From: MGBC163016 sp910588905
GTDB taxonomy: Bacteria; Actinomycetota; Coriobacteriia; Coriobacteriales; Eggerthellaceae
Direction: 5' to 3'
Length of the DNA: 64,000 nt
NCBI GenBank assembly: GCA_948616985.1
Contig: CAPGDO010000004.1
Span: forward strand, 62,001 to 126,000
In this document: positions 1-9,535 of the stretch, piece by piece
Layout of the letters: each line of letters begins with the position of its first letter
How positions within the stretch are numbered: the first letter of the stretch is position 1
Program-made: the position numbers and the translations under genes
The notes under the pieces: generated by a model
Seen by the model: the letters and a program-made list of their open reading frames with translations, nothing else
Told to the model about the DNA's origin: nothing
Databases searched by the model: none

Positions 1-478
1 CGGGCTTCGGCAGAGGTGCGGTCTGGGAAGGCATCCAGGCTCCTTCGGTCTGGCGTACCTTCGCCACCCCTTCGGCGCCTAAGTCCACTTTGGGACGGTT
101 CCCCTCACCCAAGCGTTTGCTCACCCCTTCAACGAAGCGACCGAAGGCGGCGCTTTCCTGGGGGGGATAGCAGATGACAGCCATCTGACCCCAATAATGC
201 CCTTCGCCGGGGTGATCCGTGAAGGCCACGAAGGAGAGGATGCCCACCATCTCCAGGCCTTCAGCCTGGAGCGTTTTGAGCTTGCGGGAGATGTCCGGCT
301 CCAGGTAACCGACGCGCTGGCCGAAGGCGTTCTGGAACCAAGCCCGCTGAACGCCGTCTTCCTGGAGGATGTGGATCTGGTAGATGTCCCCTACAGCATT
401 GTCTGCTCCCAGCAGGATGCCAGCATCCTTCTTGGACGCGGTGTCGAAGTCAAGGTATCTGCCAAAGAAATCAGTCAT
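1..478 (-). CDS. Hypothetical protein, 3' part cut by window edge
   Basis: Reading the minus strand from ATG at 478 gives an open frame of about 159 codons that continues past position 1. It begins MTDFFGRYLDFDTASKKDAG and is soluble, with no signal peptide or membrane segment. I do not recognise the family. The frame is clean, uses the GC-rich codons of its neighbours and starts about 90 bp from the divergent helicase gene, so the two share an intergenic promoter region. No strong Shine-Dalgarno is visible. Function cannot be assigned. Confidence 0.7.
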   Translation of the reverse strand, partial: MTDFFGRYLDFDTASKKDAGILLGADNAVGDIYQIHILQEDGVQRAWFQNAFGQRVGYLEPDISRKLKTLQAEGLEMVGILSFVAFTDHPGEGHYWGQMAVICYPPQESAAFGRFVEGVSKRLGEGNRPKVDLGAEGVAKVRQTEGAWMPSQTAPLPKP

Positions 479-570
479 GATGGTGGGTGAGTATAGCATC
501 TGAGATCGAAAGCGGCCCAGCGAACGAGTAGAATGTTCGGACTGTCTCCCACAAGATCCAAAGGTGGTCC

Positions 571-3500
571 ATGAGCCTAGAGATGTCCCGCTCCGTGACT
601 GACGGAACGCCCGCCGACGTGATAGAGCGCTATGCCTCGTTGCCCCAGCGCGCCCAAGCATCTGATTTCGGCACCTATGATGAGAACATCGTGGTGGTGG
701 ATACGGAAACCACCGGCGTGTCGGTCAAGAAAGACGAGCTCACCCAGATAGCAGCGGCCCGGTTAGAGCATGGGGAGGTTACGGAGTGGTACGTCACCTT
801 CGTGAATCCCGGCATCCCCATCCCTGATGAGATATCCCATCTCACCCATATCTATGATGCCGATGTGGCCGCTGCCCCTTCACCCCAGGAGGCCCTGGCG
901 GGGCTCGTGGCTTTTGCTAGGGATGCGAAGATGGTGGCCCACAATGCGGAATTCGACCGCAATTTCACCACCAAGCATCCAGCGGGTTATCCGCTCTTGG
1001 AGAACACCTGGATAGACTCGCTCGAGCTCTCGCGCATCGCGCTGCCGCGGATGAAGAGCCATCGTCTGATAGACCTGGTCCGTGCCTTCGGCGCTCCTCT
1101 ATCCACCCATCGGGCCGATGATGACGTAGCGGCTCTCTGTGCTGTGTATCGGGTGCTCTTGGCAGCGGTAGATGCCATGCCGGAAGGCCTTCTGCACAGC
1201 ATCAGCCAGCTGGCCACCCCTCAGGAATGGACTACCCAGCCGCTCTTCGCCGCCTTTGCGGACAGGGCCTACGAACGAAGGCTTGCAGAGCTGATCGAAG
1301 GCGGCATGGATCCTGCCGAAGCGAAGGCGTTGGCGCCCGAGCGGTTCTCTCTGAAGCAGATACGTCGGGACCGGATGGCGGATGCCCCGCGTCGGGCGAA
1401 GGTCGATGCGGCCGATATGGTGTCTGCCGAGGTGCTCCAGCAGGCGAACGTCCGGGTCGAGCGGGAGGGCGAAGGCATGACCATGCTTACCTTCCCTACC
1501 CCTGAAGCTGTGGAGGAGGTCTTCACACCCGAGGGCTTGATCGGAACGCTCTATGAGGATTACGAGACGCGCGAAGAACAAGCGGAGATGGCTCTAGCCG
1601 TGCGCGATGCGTTCGCATCTTCCGTGAACCTGTGTGTAGAAGCGGGAACGGGGGTCGGGAAATCCATGGCCTACCTGGTGCCTGCTGCCTTCACGGCTCA
1701 ACAGAACAACATCAGCTTGGGTGTGGCCACGAAGACCAATGCGCTTCTGGATCAGCTGGTCTACAAAGAGCTCCCGCTGCTCTCCAAAGCCTTGGGCGAC
1801 ACGCTGACCTACGCGTCGCTCAAGGGGTTTTCGCACTATCCGTGCTTGAGGAAGATACAGCGCCTGATGGAATCAGGTGCGCAGATGCGGATGGTGATGA
1901 ACGAGGAGAAGACTCAGGCGCCTGCCATCGCAGGGGTGCTCTCCTTCATCGAGCAGACCGGCTGCGATGACATGGATACCTTGAAGGTTGATTTCCGTAC
2001 GCTGCCTCGGAGCGCCATATCCACCACCAGTCACGAGTGCCTGCGGCGGAAGTGTCCGTTCTATGGACAGTCTTGCTTCGTGTTCGGTGCTCGCAAGCTG
2101 GCGGAATCAGCGGACATCGTGGTCACGAACCAGAGCCTGTTCTTCTGCGACGTGGCTGCTGAGGGAGGCTTGCTGCCTCCCATTCGCTATTGGGTGGTGG
2201 ATGAGGCCCATGGGGCGGAAGCCGAAGCGCGGCAGGCCCTCGCTTTGGAGATCAGCCTGGAGGCCCTAGGGAATCTGGTGTCTCGGGTGGGTGCGGATGC
2301 GAATGCGCGCAACGTCTTCGTGCGGGCTGAGCGTACCGTGGATGTAACGGAAGTTGCGAAGAGCGCGAAGGTGGACGGTGGGGTTGATGGAGAGCTCGTA
2401 TTAGGGGATCCTTCATCTCCTGGCACGCTCTTCTTCGCCCTGACCAACAAAGCGAAGACCGCTGGCCGCGCCTTCGCTGAGACCGAAGCCGCCTTCCTCC
2501 TGCGCGTCCATGACCTTCTCCAGTTCGATCCGAACAAGAAGTCCAGCTATGACATGACGGACATCTGGATCAACGATCAGGTTCGCTCCATGACCTCCTT
2601 CGGTGAGATCGTGGCTGCTGCGAAGGATCTGATAGATGCCTCCGAAGCGCTCATCCGGGCTTGCCAGGAGCTTGTGGGCTATCTGGACGAAGTGGAGCAT
2701 GCCGCCGTGATCCAGCGGGAGATAGCCGCCGTAGCCTTGGAGCTGAAGGATCTCGTTCGTGCGTTGGATGTGATCTTCGTGAATCCTACGGACGCCTATG
2801 TCTGCTCGGCCTACCTGAACAAGCGGCCGGACAAAGGGCGTGGCATGAAGAACGATGTCATCCGCGCATCCCTCTACAACGTGGGGGCTATGCTGGACGA
2901 GACGCTCTTCGCCCGTACCCGTTCGGTGGTGTTCACGTCAGCCACCCTCACGGTGAACGGCTCCTTCGAGCCCTTCGAGCATGCGCTCGGGCTCAACAGC
3001 AGCGAACAGTCCCGGGCGAATACGCTCACCCTGGAGTCCAGCTATGACTTCGACCGCAATATGCGGGTCTTGGTGGTGAACGATATGGCTGAGCCCAACA
3101 GCCCGAAGTATCTGGAGCAGCTGAAAGAGCTCTTGGTGGATGTGCATCGGGCCAACAACGGCTCGCTGCTCACGCTGTTCACGAACAAGAAGGAGATGGA
3201 AGCCTGCTTCGCAGAGGTGTCTCCGCGCCTGAAGGAGGATGAGCTGCGGCTGGTCTGTCAGCGCTGGGGTGTTTCGGTGAAGAACCTACGGGATGATTTC
3301 CTGACCGACGAGACGCTCTCCCTGTTCGCCCTCAAGAGCTTCTGGGAGGGCTTCGACGCTCCGGGCAAGACGCTCAAGGGGGTCATCATCCCGAAGCTCC
3401 CCTTCATCAAGCCCACCGATCCGCTCTCCTGCGAGCGAGCGGCGCGGGATGATGCAGCGTGGCGCCACTTCGTGCTCCCCCAGGCGGTATTGGAGGTGCG

Positions 3501-3669
3501 TCAGGCGGCGGGAAGGCTCATTCGCCGAGCCGATGATTCGGGGGTGCTCATCCTGGCAGATTCGCGGCTCGTGTCGAAGAGCTATGGCAAGGTGTTCCTG
3601 CGGTCCCTTCCCAGCAAGAACGTGAGGTTCGTCTCCACCGAAGAGCTCTTGGATGAGCTGCGGGGGTGA
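571..3669 (+). CDS. dinG: DinG-family ATP-dependent helicase with N-terminal 3'-5' exonuclease domain
   Basis: The 1032-aa protein fuses a DEDDh exonuclease to an XPD/DinG-type superfamily 2 helicase. The exonuclease (about residues 38-200) shows Exo I VVDTETTG, Exo II AHNAEFDRNF and Exo III HRADDDV. The helicase begins near residue 320 with Walker A EAGTGVGKS and has the DEAH box VVDEAHG. Between them lie four cysteines (HYPC, ECLRRKC, QSC) arranged like the Fe-S cluster of XPD/DinG helicases. The C-terminal motor ends with an arginine-rich motif VI (VRQAAGRLIRR). The start is set by an AAGGTGG Shine-Dalgarno at 561-567. The exonuclease fusion is typical of Gram-positive DinG. The likely role is unwinding of DNA or R-loop structures during repair. 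Confidence 0.9.
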   Translation: MSLEMSRSVTDGTPADVIERYASLPQRAQASDFGTYDENIVVVDTETTGVSVKKDELTQIAAARLEHGEVTEWYVTFVNPGIPIPDEISHLTHIYDADVAAAPSPQEALAGLVAFARDAKMVAHNAEFDRNFTTKHPAGYPLLENTWIDSLELSRIALPRMKSHRLIDLVRAFGAPLSTHRADDDVAALCAVYRVLLAAVDAMPEGLLHSISQLATPQEWTTQPLFAAFADRAYERRLAELIEGGMDPAEAKALAPERFSLKQIRRDRMADAPRRAKVDAADMVSAEVLQQANVRVEREGEGMTMLTFPTPEAVEEVFTPEGLIGTLYEDYETREEQAEMALAVRDAFASSVNLCVEAGTGVGKSMAYLVPAAFTAQQNNISLGVATKTNALLDQLVYKELPLLSKALGDTLTYASLKGFSHYPCLRKIQRLMESGAQMRMVMNEEKTQAPAIAGVLSFIEQTGCDDMDTLKVDFRTLPRSAISTTSHECLRRKCPFYGQSCFVFGARKLAESADIVVTNQSLFFCDVAAEGGLLPPIRYWVVDEAHGAEAEARQALALEISLEALGNLVSRVGADANARNVFVRAERTVDVTEVAKSAKVDGGVDGELVLGDPSSPGTLFFALTNKAKTAGRAFAETEAAFLLRVHDLLQFDPNKKSSYDMTDIWINDQVRSMTSFGEIVAAAKDLIDASEALIRACQELVGYLDEVEHAAVIQREIAAVALELKDLVRALDVIFVNPTDAYVCSAYLNKRPDKGRGMKNDVIRASLYNVGAMLDETLFARTRSVVFTSATLTVNGSFEPFEHALGLNSSEQSRANTLTLESSYDFDRNMRVLVVNDMAEPNSPKYLEQLKELLVDVHRANNGSLLTLFTNKKEMEACFAEVSPRLKEDELRLVCQRWGVSVKNLRDDFLTDETLSLFALKSFWEGFDAPGKTLKGVIIPKLPFIKPTDPLSCERAARDDAAWRHFVLPQAVLEVRQAAGRLIRRADDSGVLILADSRLVSKSYGKVFLRSLPSKNVRFVSTEELLDELRG

Positions 3670-3753
3670 CGGAACGCACTCGGCTCTTCTCGTCTCTCCG
3701 CGAAGGGCGCGTGCTATCATCTTGCTACCATTTTCCTGACATCCGGAGGAGCC

Positions 3754-4635
3754 ATGTTCGCATCACCCATCACCACCGTTGCACCTACGTCCCAAGGCAA
3801 GGTGCGGGACCTCTATGACCTGGGAGACCAGCTGTTGCTGGTGGCCACAGACCGCATCTCGGCCTTTGACTACATCCTGCCCGATGAGATCCCGAACAAA
3901 GGGCGCGTTCTCACTCAGCTCTCGGTCTTCTGGTTCCAGTTGCTGGAAGGTGTCGTTGAGAGCCATCTCATCTCCACGGATGTTGCGGATCTACCTCAGG
4001 AGTTCCAGCCCTTCGCCGATTGGCTGCGCGGGCGCTTCATGCTGGTGCGCAAGGCGGAGATGTTCCCGGTGGAATGCATCGTGCGCGGATACCTGGCCGG
4101 AAGCGGCCTGGCTGAATACCAGAAGAGCGGCACCGTCTGCGGTATAGCGCTGCCAGAGGGGCTGGTGAACTCCTCCAAGCTGCCAGAGCCGTTGTTCACT
4201 CCGTCCACCAAAGCTGATATCGGTGGCCATGATGAGAACATCAGCTTCCAGCGTTGCGCTCAGATCGTGGGCGAAGAGGATGCTCAAGAGCTTTCGTGTC
4301 TGTCAACCCAGATCTACTCCACAGCTGCTGACTATGCAGCCGAGCGCGGGATCATCATCGCGGATACGAAGTTCGAGTTCGGGCGCATCGGAGATGCCAT
4401 CATCTTGGGAGATGAAGTGCTCACCCCGGATTCCTCCCGCTTCTGGCCTGCTGACCGGTATGAGCCCGGTAAGAGCCAGCCTTCCTTTGACAAGCAGTAC
4501 GTTCGCGATTGGTTGAGCGCGAACTGGGACAAGCAGGGCGAGCCGCCGCATCTGCCCCAGGATGTCATCTGTCGCACGGCCGAGAAGTACGAGCAAGCCT
4601 TCGAGATGATCACGGGCCGCACGCTCGAGGTGTGA
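3754..4635 (+). CDS. purC: Phosphoribosylaminoimidazole-succinocarboxamide (SAICAR) synthase
   Basis: This 293-aa protein matches SAICAR synthetase over its full length. It opens with SQGKVRDLYD, followed by LLVATDRISAFDYILPDEIP and the VRGYLAGSGLAEYQ segment of the family. It condenses CAIR with aspartate using ATP in de novo purine synthesis. The length suits the longer (yeast/actinobacterial-like) form rather than the 240-aa form. A GGAGG site lies 6-7 nt before the ATG and a -10-like TATCAT sits at 3715-3720. purL follows one gene later, so this is part of a split purine locus. Confidence 0.96.
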   Translation: MFASPITTVAPTSQGKVRDLYDLGDQLLLVATDRISAFDYILPDEIPNKGRVLTQLSVFWFQLLEGVVESHLISTDVADLPQEFQPFADWLRGRFMLVRKAEMFPVECIVRGYLAGSGLAEYQKSGTVCGIALPEGLVNSSKLPEPLFTPSTKADIGGHDENISFQRCAQIVGEEDAQELSCLSTQIYSTAADYAAERGIIIADTKFEFGRIGDAIILGDEVLTPDSSRFWPADRYEPGKSQPSFDKQYVRDWLSANWDKQGEPPHLPQDVICRTAEKYEQAFEMITGRTLEV

Positions 4636-4689
4636 TGCGGATCCACGCCAAGCCCAGACCTGCCAGCACGAACCCCTAAGAGAGGTACC

Positions 4690-5310
4690 ATGTCCCAGCG
4701 AAACCCCATGAACGAGCGCTACACCACGGAGAAGCATACCGGCTCTACCCGCAAGAGCGCGGCCAGCGCGAAGCCGAAGACGAAGGCCGCCGCTTCCGTC
4801 ACCTTGGGCACCACCAAGAAGACCCAGCAGCAGAGGAAAGCGGAGGCGAAGGCTGCTCGCAAGAAGGAGCAGGAGCGCCAGCGCGAACTGGATCGGAAAT
4901 ACTACAAACCGGATACGGAGCGCTACAAGAAGCTCAAGCGGCTTTGGTGGCTGTCCCTGGGTGGGGCGGTCGTCTGCACGGTGCTCTCCTGGGTGCTGCG
5001 CGGCGTCGAGCCTGCCTGGATCGCCTTCGTCTGCCTGTTCGCTGCCTATGCGCTCATCATCTTCGCGTTCTATCTCGATTTCTCGAAGATCAGGAAAGAG
5101 CGCCGCAGCTATCAAGAGCGCATGATCGCCTTGGAAGAGGCCCAAGAGAAGAAAGAGCGGAAGCAGCAGGCGCGCAGGGGTGGCCGTGTCACAGAAGAGA
5201 TCGTGACGGAGGCGGATGCGTCGCAGTCCCCTGAGGCTGAGAAGCCTGCGAAGGCAGGGTTCATGGGCCGCCTGTTCAAGAAGAAGGATACAGCGAACGC
5301 GGAGGAATGA
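4690..5310 (+). CDS. Hypothetical membrane protein with charged coiled-coil flanks
   Basis: The 206-aa protein has a Lys/Ala/Thr-rich N-terminus (residues 1-85), two hydrophobic helices around residues 93-135 and a charged, probably coiled-coil C-terminal tail. No catalytic motif is visible and I do not recognise a family. It sits between purC and purL, with 25 bp to the purL start, so it is probably co-transcribed with them. There is no sequence sign of a purine role. By architecture it is a small membrane-anchored protein with cytoplasmic basic tails, which could bind nucleic acid or a partner protein. Confidence 0.75.
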   Translation: MSQRNPMNERYTTEKHTGSTRKSAASAKPKTKAAASVTLGTTKKTQQQRKAEAKAARKKEQERQRELDRKYYKPDTERYKKLKRLWWLSLGGAVVCTVLSWVLRGVEPAWIAFVCLFAAYALIIFAFYLDFSKIRKERRSYQERMIALEEAQEKKERKQQARRGGRVTEEIVTEADASQSPEAEKPAKAGFMGRLFKKKDTANAEE

Positions 5311-5335
5311 GACCGAGCGTCCTAGAGGAGGATCC

Positions 5336-8300
5336 ATGGTCAAGCGCATCTATGTGGAGAAGAAACCCGGGTTCGACGGGGAGGCGCAGCAGCTGGTCAC
5401 AGAGTTGCGAGACACCTTGGGCATCCTGGCTCTGGACGGCGCTTCCGTCATCAATCGCTATGACGTGGAAGGCATAGACGATGACCTCTTCGCTCAATGC
5501 GCAGTAGGGGTCTTCTCTGAGCCCCAGACGGATGATGTGTCCTATACGCTGGATGATGCCATCCAGCTGCATAAGCCCCAAGCCCACTGCGAGGGGGATG
5601 TGTGCACGTTCCCCGGTCCGCGCACCGTCTTCGCCGTGGAGTACCTGCCGGGCCAGTTCGACCAACGGGCAGACTCGGCCAGCGAATGCATCCAGCTCAT
5701 CAGCCAGGGCGTGCGCCCGCTCGTGCGCAGTGCCACGGTCTACGGGCTGGACGGCAACCTGTCCGATGAAGACGTGGCAGCCATCAAGGGGTATGTCATC
5801 AATCCGGTGGAGGCGCGGGAAGCCTCATTGGATGAAGTGGATACCTTGGCTCAGGAGTTCGAGCGGCCTGCTGATGTAGAGGTGCTGGAAGGCTTCCGCC
5901 ATCTGGATGACGTGGCTCTGGAAGCCTTCATCCAAGACCGCGGCCTTGCCATGGATCTGGCGGATATCCGGTTCCTGCAGAGCTACTTCCAGGATGAGGG
6001 ACGCGACCCGACCATCACGGAAGTGAAGATGGTAGACACTTATTGGTCGGATCATTGCCGCCATACCACTTTCGGCACCGTTCTGGAGGATGTCCAGATA
6101 GCTGATGCGAACGTGGCTCGCGCGTTCGAGCGCTATCAGGAGCTCCGCCGGGAATTAGGGCGTGAGGAGAAGCCGGTATGTCTCATGGATATGGGCACCA
6201 TCGGCGCACGCTATCTCAAACATACCGGTCAGCTCACGGGCTTGGACGAATCCGAGGAGATCAACGCCTGCACGGTGCGGGTCAAGGTGGATGTGCGCGG
6301 GGAAGAGCAGGATTGGCTCTACCTCTTCAAGAACGAGACCCACAACCATCCCACTGAGATAGAGCCCTTCGGCGGCGCAGCCACCTGCGTCGGGGGCGCT
6401 ATCCGCGACCCTTTGAGCGGGCGTGCTTACGTGTATCAGGCCATGCGCGTCACGGGCGCGGCTGACCCCACGGTTCCCGTGTCCGAGACGCTGCCGGGCA
6501 AGCTGTCCCAGCGCAAGCTGGTGACCACGGCGGCCCAAGGCTACTCTTCCTATGGCAACCAGATAGGCTTGGCCACGGGCCAGGTCCATGAGCTGTATCA
6601 CCCGGGCTATGCTGCCAAGCGCATGGAGATAGGCGCGGTCATCGCGGCCACGCCTGCCGGGGATGTGCGCCGGGAGACCCCGGCACCCGGAGATGTCGTG
6701 GTGCTCTTGGGTGGTCGTACCGGGCGTGATGGCATCGGTGGGGCCACTGGTTCCTCAAAGGCCCACAGCGCCACCTCCATCGAGACCTGCGGCGCTGAGG
6801 TACAGAAGGGAAACGCTCCGGTAGAGCGTAAGATCCAGCGCCTGTTCCGCAACTCCGAAGCCTGTCGCATGATCAAGCGCTGCAATGACTTCGGAGCGGG
6901 CGGGGTGTCTGTGGCTATCGGGGAGTTAGCTGACGGCTTGGATATCCAGCTCGACCGCGTTCCCAAGAAGTATGAGGGGCTTGATGGCACGGAGCTGGCC
7001 ATCTCGGAGAGCCAGGAGCGCATGGCCGTGGCCCTGGCACCGGATGATGTGGATGATTTCATCGCTTTTGCCCGGGCAGAGAATCTGGAGGCGACCCCGG
7101 TGGCGGTGGTCACCGAAGAGCCTCGGGTGCGCATCCACTGGCGTGGCAACACCATCGTGGATGTGAGCCGAGAGTTCTTGGCCAGCAACGGTGCGCCCAA
7201 GTTCGCGAAGGCGTCTGTGCCTGGTTGCGAGTCGTTCGCTGAGAGCTCAGCGGATAGGGCCTTCGAGGCCTGCGAGCAGCTGACCGATTCGGTGGTGGAT
7301 GCTGTCTGCGACCACGATTCCATCCAAGACGCCCTTGTGGGGCTCATGGCTGACATCAATCGGGCTTCCAACAAGGGGCTCGTGGAGCGGTTCGATTCCA
7401 CCATCGGCGCTGCTACCGTGCTCATGCCCTTCGGTGGCGTGAACCAACTGACACCGTCTCTGGCCATGGTGGCGAAGCTGCCGGTGCTGGGTGGCAATAC
7501 CACGACGGTGTCTGGCCTGTCCTGGGGCTTCAACCCGTATCTTTCCGAATCCGACCCCTTCGCCGGGTCCTACATGGCCGTGCTGGACTCGGTGGCGAAG
7601 CTGGTAGCCACCGGTTTCCGCAGGCAGGATATCTACCTCACCTTCCAGGAATACTTCGAGAAGCTGCGCAATGATCCAGAGCGCTGGGGCAAGCCCTTGA
7701 GCGCCCTATTGGGAGCCTTAGAAGCCCAGCTAGACTTCGGTGTAGGGGCTATCGGTGGCAAGGATTCCATGTCTGGCAGCTTCGAGGATCTGGATGTGCC
7801 GCCTACGCTGGTCTCATTCGCTACGGCTGTAGGGAATCTGGATCGGGTGACTTCTCCTGAGCTCAAGCGGCCGGGAAGCGCCCTGGCGTGGCTCTCCTTC
7901 GTGGAGGCCAGTGCCCAGTCCCTCACGGCCACCATGGATGCCGTAGAGCATCTGATCGGACGGGGCCTGGTGGCCTCCTGCGCTTCCGGCGGCTACGGCG
8001 GTTTGGGGGAGACGCTCTTCAAGATGGCTGTGGGCAACGGCATCGGCGTGCAGCTGGATGATGTGGGCATCGGGGATCTGTTCGAACCGGTCTACGGCAC
8101 CTTCGTCCTGGAGGCAGCCGACGGCGTGAGCGTGGATGATCTGGCCCAGGCTCTGGAAGAGGCCGGGCTGGAAGAGGGCATTGACCTCGTTGACCTGGGC
8201 GTCACGCTGGAAGACTACCTTCTGGTGGCAGATGGCCAGCAGGCTGATCTGGCGGTGGTCCAGGAAGCCTGGGAGAGCGGCATCGAATCCGTATTCCCCT

Positions 8301-9187
8301 ACCGCACGCACCAAGAGGACGATGAGCCCGTCTCATCCCTGAGCTACACTGAGGGTAGTGGGGCTGTCTATCATGGTCCTGCCGTAGCTCGTCCACGGGT
8401 CATCATCCCTGTGTTCCCCGGCACCAATTGCGAATACGATACCCAGGCGGCTTTCGAGGCTGCGGGCGCGGACGTCACCGTGCAGATCATCAACAACCTG
8501 ACCCCCGAGGCAGTGCGTGAGTCCGTGGATCAGCTGGTGCAGAACATCCAACGGTCTCAGATCGTGATGCTGCCCGGTGGCTTCTCCGGCGGTGATGAAC
8601 CAGATGGGTCGGCGAAGCTGATCTGCGCCGTGTTCCGCGCTCCGGCGGTGACAGAGGCGGTTCGTGAGCTGCTGCAAAAGCGAGATGGCCTCATGCTGGG
8701 CATCTGCAATGGATTCCAAGCGCTGGTGAAGCTCGGCCTCGTGCCTTTCGGTGACATCATGGATCCTTCTCCTGATCTGGCTACGCTCACCTTCAATGAC
8801 ATCGGCCGCCACCAGAGCAGCCTTGTACGCACGCGGGTGGCGTCCAACCTGTCTCCTTGGCTGGCGGATTGTCAGGTGGGCGAGGTACACACGGTGGCTA
8901 TCAGCCATGGAGAAGGCAAGTTCGTGGCGCCTCCGGCGTTGCTGGGGCAGATGGTGGCGAAGGGGCAGGTGGCAACCCAGTATGTGGATGCATCGGGTAT
9001 GCCATCCATGGATCTGTCGGTCAACCCGAACGGTTCCGTGTTGGCTATCGAGGGCATCACGTCGCCGGATGGGCGTGTGCTAGGCAAGATGGGTCATAGC
9101 GAACGCGCAGGTGAAGGCCTGTACCAGAACGTACCCGGGAACAAGCTGCAGCCTCTCTTCACTGCAGGCGTACGCTACTTCGCGTAA
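5336..9187 (+). CDS. purL: Phosphoribosylformylglycinamidine synthase, single-chain
   Basis: The 1283-aa protein is a fused PurS-PurL-PurQ type FGAM synthase. It converts FGAR, ATP and glutamine to FGAM. The central PurM-like halves carry the DTYWSDHCRHTTF signature, FKNETHNHPTEIEPFGGAAT and the second-half GGKDSMSGSFE. The C-terminal class I glutaminase (from about residue 1020) has FPGTNCEYDT, the nucleophile elbow GICNGFQALVKLG and the catalytic His in ISHGEGKFVA. The layout resembles the clostridial/streptococcal subtype more than the E. coli one. The start at 5336 is chosen because GAGGAGG lies at 5325-5331. A longer in-frame reading from 5216 would run through the upstream gene. Confidence 0.95.
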   Translation: MVKRIYVEKKPGFDGEAQQLVTELRDTLGILALDGASVINRYDVEGIDDDLFAQCAVGVFSEPQTDDVSYTLDDAIQLHKPQAHCEGDVCTFPGPRTVFAVEYLPGQFDQRADSASECIQLISQGVRPLVRSATVYGLDGNLSDEDVAAIKGYVINPVEAREASLDEVDTLAQEFERPADVEVLEGFRHLDDVALEAFIQDRGLAMDLADIRFLQSYFQDEGRDPTITEVKMVDTYWSDHCRHTTFGTVLEDVQIADANVARAFERYQELRRELGREEKPVCLMDMGTIGARYLKHTGQLTGLDESEEINACTVRVKVDVRGEEQDWLYLFKNETHNHPTEIEPFGGAATCVGGAIRDPLSGRAYVYQAMRVTGAADPTVPVSETLPGKLSQRKLVTTAAQGYSSYGNQIGLATGQVHELYHPGYAAKRMEIGAVIAATPAGDVRRETPAPGDVVVLLGGRTGRDGIGGATGSSKAHSATSIETCGAEVQKGNAPVERKIQRLFRNSEACRMIKRCNDFGAGGVSVAIGELADGLDIQLDRVPKKYEGLDGTELAISESQERMAVALAPDDVDDFIAFARAENLEATPVAVVTEEPRVRIHWRGNTIVDVSREFLASNGAPKFAKASVPGCESFAESSADRAFEACEQLTDSVVDAVCDHDSIQDALVGLMADINRASNKGLVERFDSTIGAATVLMPFGGVNQLTPSLAMVAKLPVLGGNTTTVSGLSWGFNPYLSESDPFAGSYMAVLDSVAKLVATGFRRQDIYLTFQEYFEKLRNDPERWGKPLSALLGALEAQLDFGVGAIGGKDSMSGSFEDLDVPPTLVSFATAVGNLDRVTSPELKRPGSALAWLSFVEASAQSLTATMDAVEHLIGRGLVASCASGGYGGLGETLFKMAVGNGIGVQLDDVGIGDLFEPVYGTFVLEAADGVSVDDLAQALEEAGLEEGIDLVDLGVTLEDYLLVADGQQADLAVVQEAWESGIESVFPYRTHQEDDEPVSSLSYTEGSGAVYHGPAVARPRVIIPVFPGTNCEYDTQAAFEAAGADVTVQIINNLTPEAVRESVDQLVQNIQRSQIVMLPGGFSGGDEPDGSAKLICAVFRAPAVTEAVRELLQKRDGLMLGICNGFQALVKLGLVPFGDIMDPSPDLATLTFNDIGRHQSSLVRTRVASNLSPWLADCQVGEVHTVAISHGEGKFVAPPALLGQMVAKGQVATQYVDASGMPSMDLSVNPNGSVLAIEGITSPDGRVLGKMGHSERAGEGLYQNVPGNKLQPLFTAGVRYFA

Positions 9188-9203
9188 AAGCATTCGATGA
9201 TGT

Positions 9204-9232
9204 CATGCATGCCGAAGAACACGGCATGCATG
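9204..9232 (+). terminator. Hairpin after purL (weak terminator candidate)
   Basis: A perfect 11-bp inverted repeat (CATGCATGCCG, 7-nt loop, CGGCATGCATG) starts 17 bp after the purL stop. It lacks a T-run, so it may be an RNA-stabilising hairpin or a Rho-assisted end rather than a classical terminator. Confidence 0.4.
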
Positions 9233-9266
9233 TCGCTCGCCCTGCTCGCTCATATCAAGATGCCCT

Positions 9267-9290
9267 GGGTCGAACATGTTCGACCCCTAC
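9267..9290 (-). repeat. GTAGGGG-family palindrome, TCGAAC type
   Basis: The stem is GGGTCGAAC / GTTCGACCC with an AT centre, followed by CCTAC. On the minus strand it reads GTAGGGG followed by the stem. It is one of 14 related palindromes in this window and lies in the 348-bp gene-free gap between purL and the MoaE-like gene. Confidence 0.85.
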
Positions 9291-9340
9291 GGGCAATGTG
9301 TCAGGTTCTCATCGGGCAAGCTGTGTCTGTCAGGTTGCTC

Positions 9341-9410
9341 GTAGGGGCCGACCGTGGTCGGCCCGAGGCTGCATGCATGGTTGTGCGTAGGGGCGGACCG
9401 TGGTCCGCCC
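9341..9410 (+). repeat. GTAGGGG-family palindrome doublet
   Basis: Two units lie in the same orientation: 9341-9364 (arms GGGCCGACC / GGTCGGCCC) and 9387-9410 (arms GGGCGGACC / GGTCCGCCC). A 22-nt linker containing GCATGCATGGTTGTG separates them. The same doublet, with nearly the same linker, recurs at 28540-28609. The rest of the 9188-9535 gap contains no credible gene. Confidence 0.85.
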
Positions 9411-9535
9411 GAGGTTGCGTTCGGGTGAACCCTTGCGCCAGGTTCCTTAACGATATCGACACGGTACTCGCAGAGCCGCGGTATTCTGATAGCATTCTCG
9501 ATGAAGGATAATCACCCTCTCTGAAAGGACTGGAC

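Noticed and set aside
197..490. Open frame on the plus strand at the left edge
   Set aside because: It lies opposite the better minus-strand frame and has no Shine-Dalgarno or family resemblance.
5216..5335. Extended N-terminus of PurL
   Set aside because: It overlaps the upstream gene and is Arg-rich. GAGGAGG places the start at 5336.
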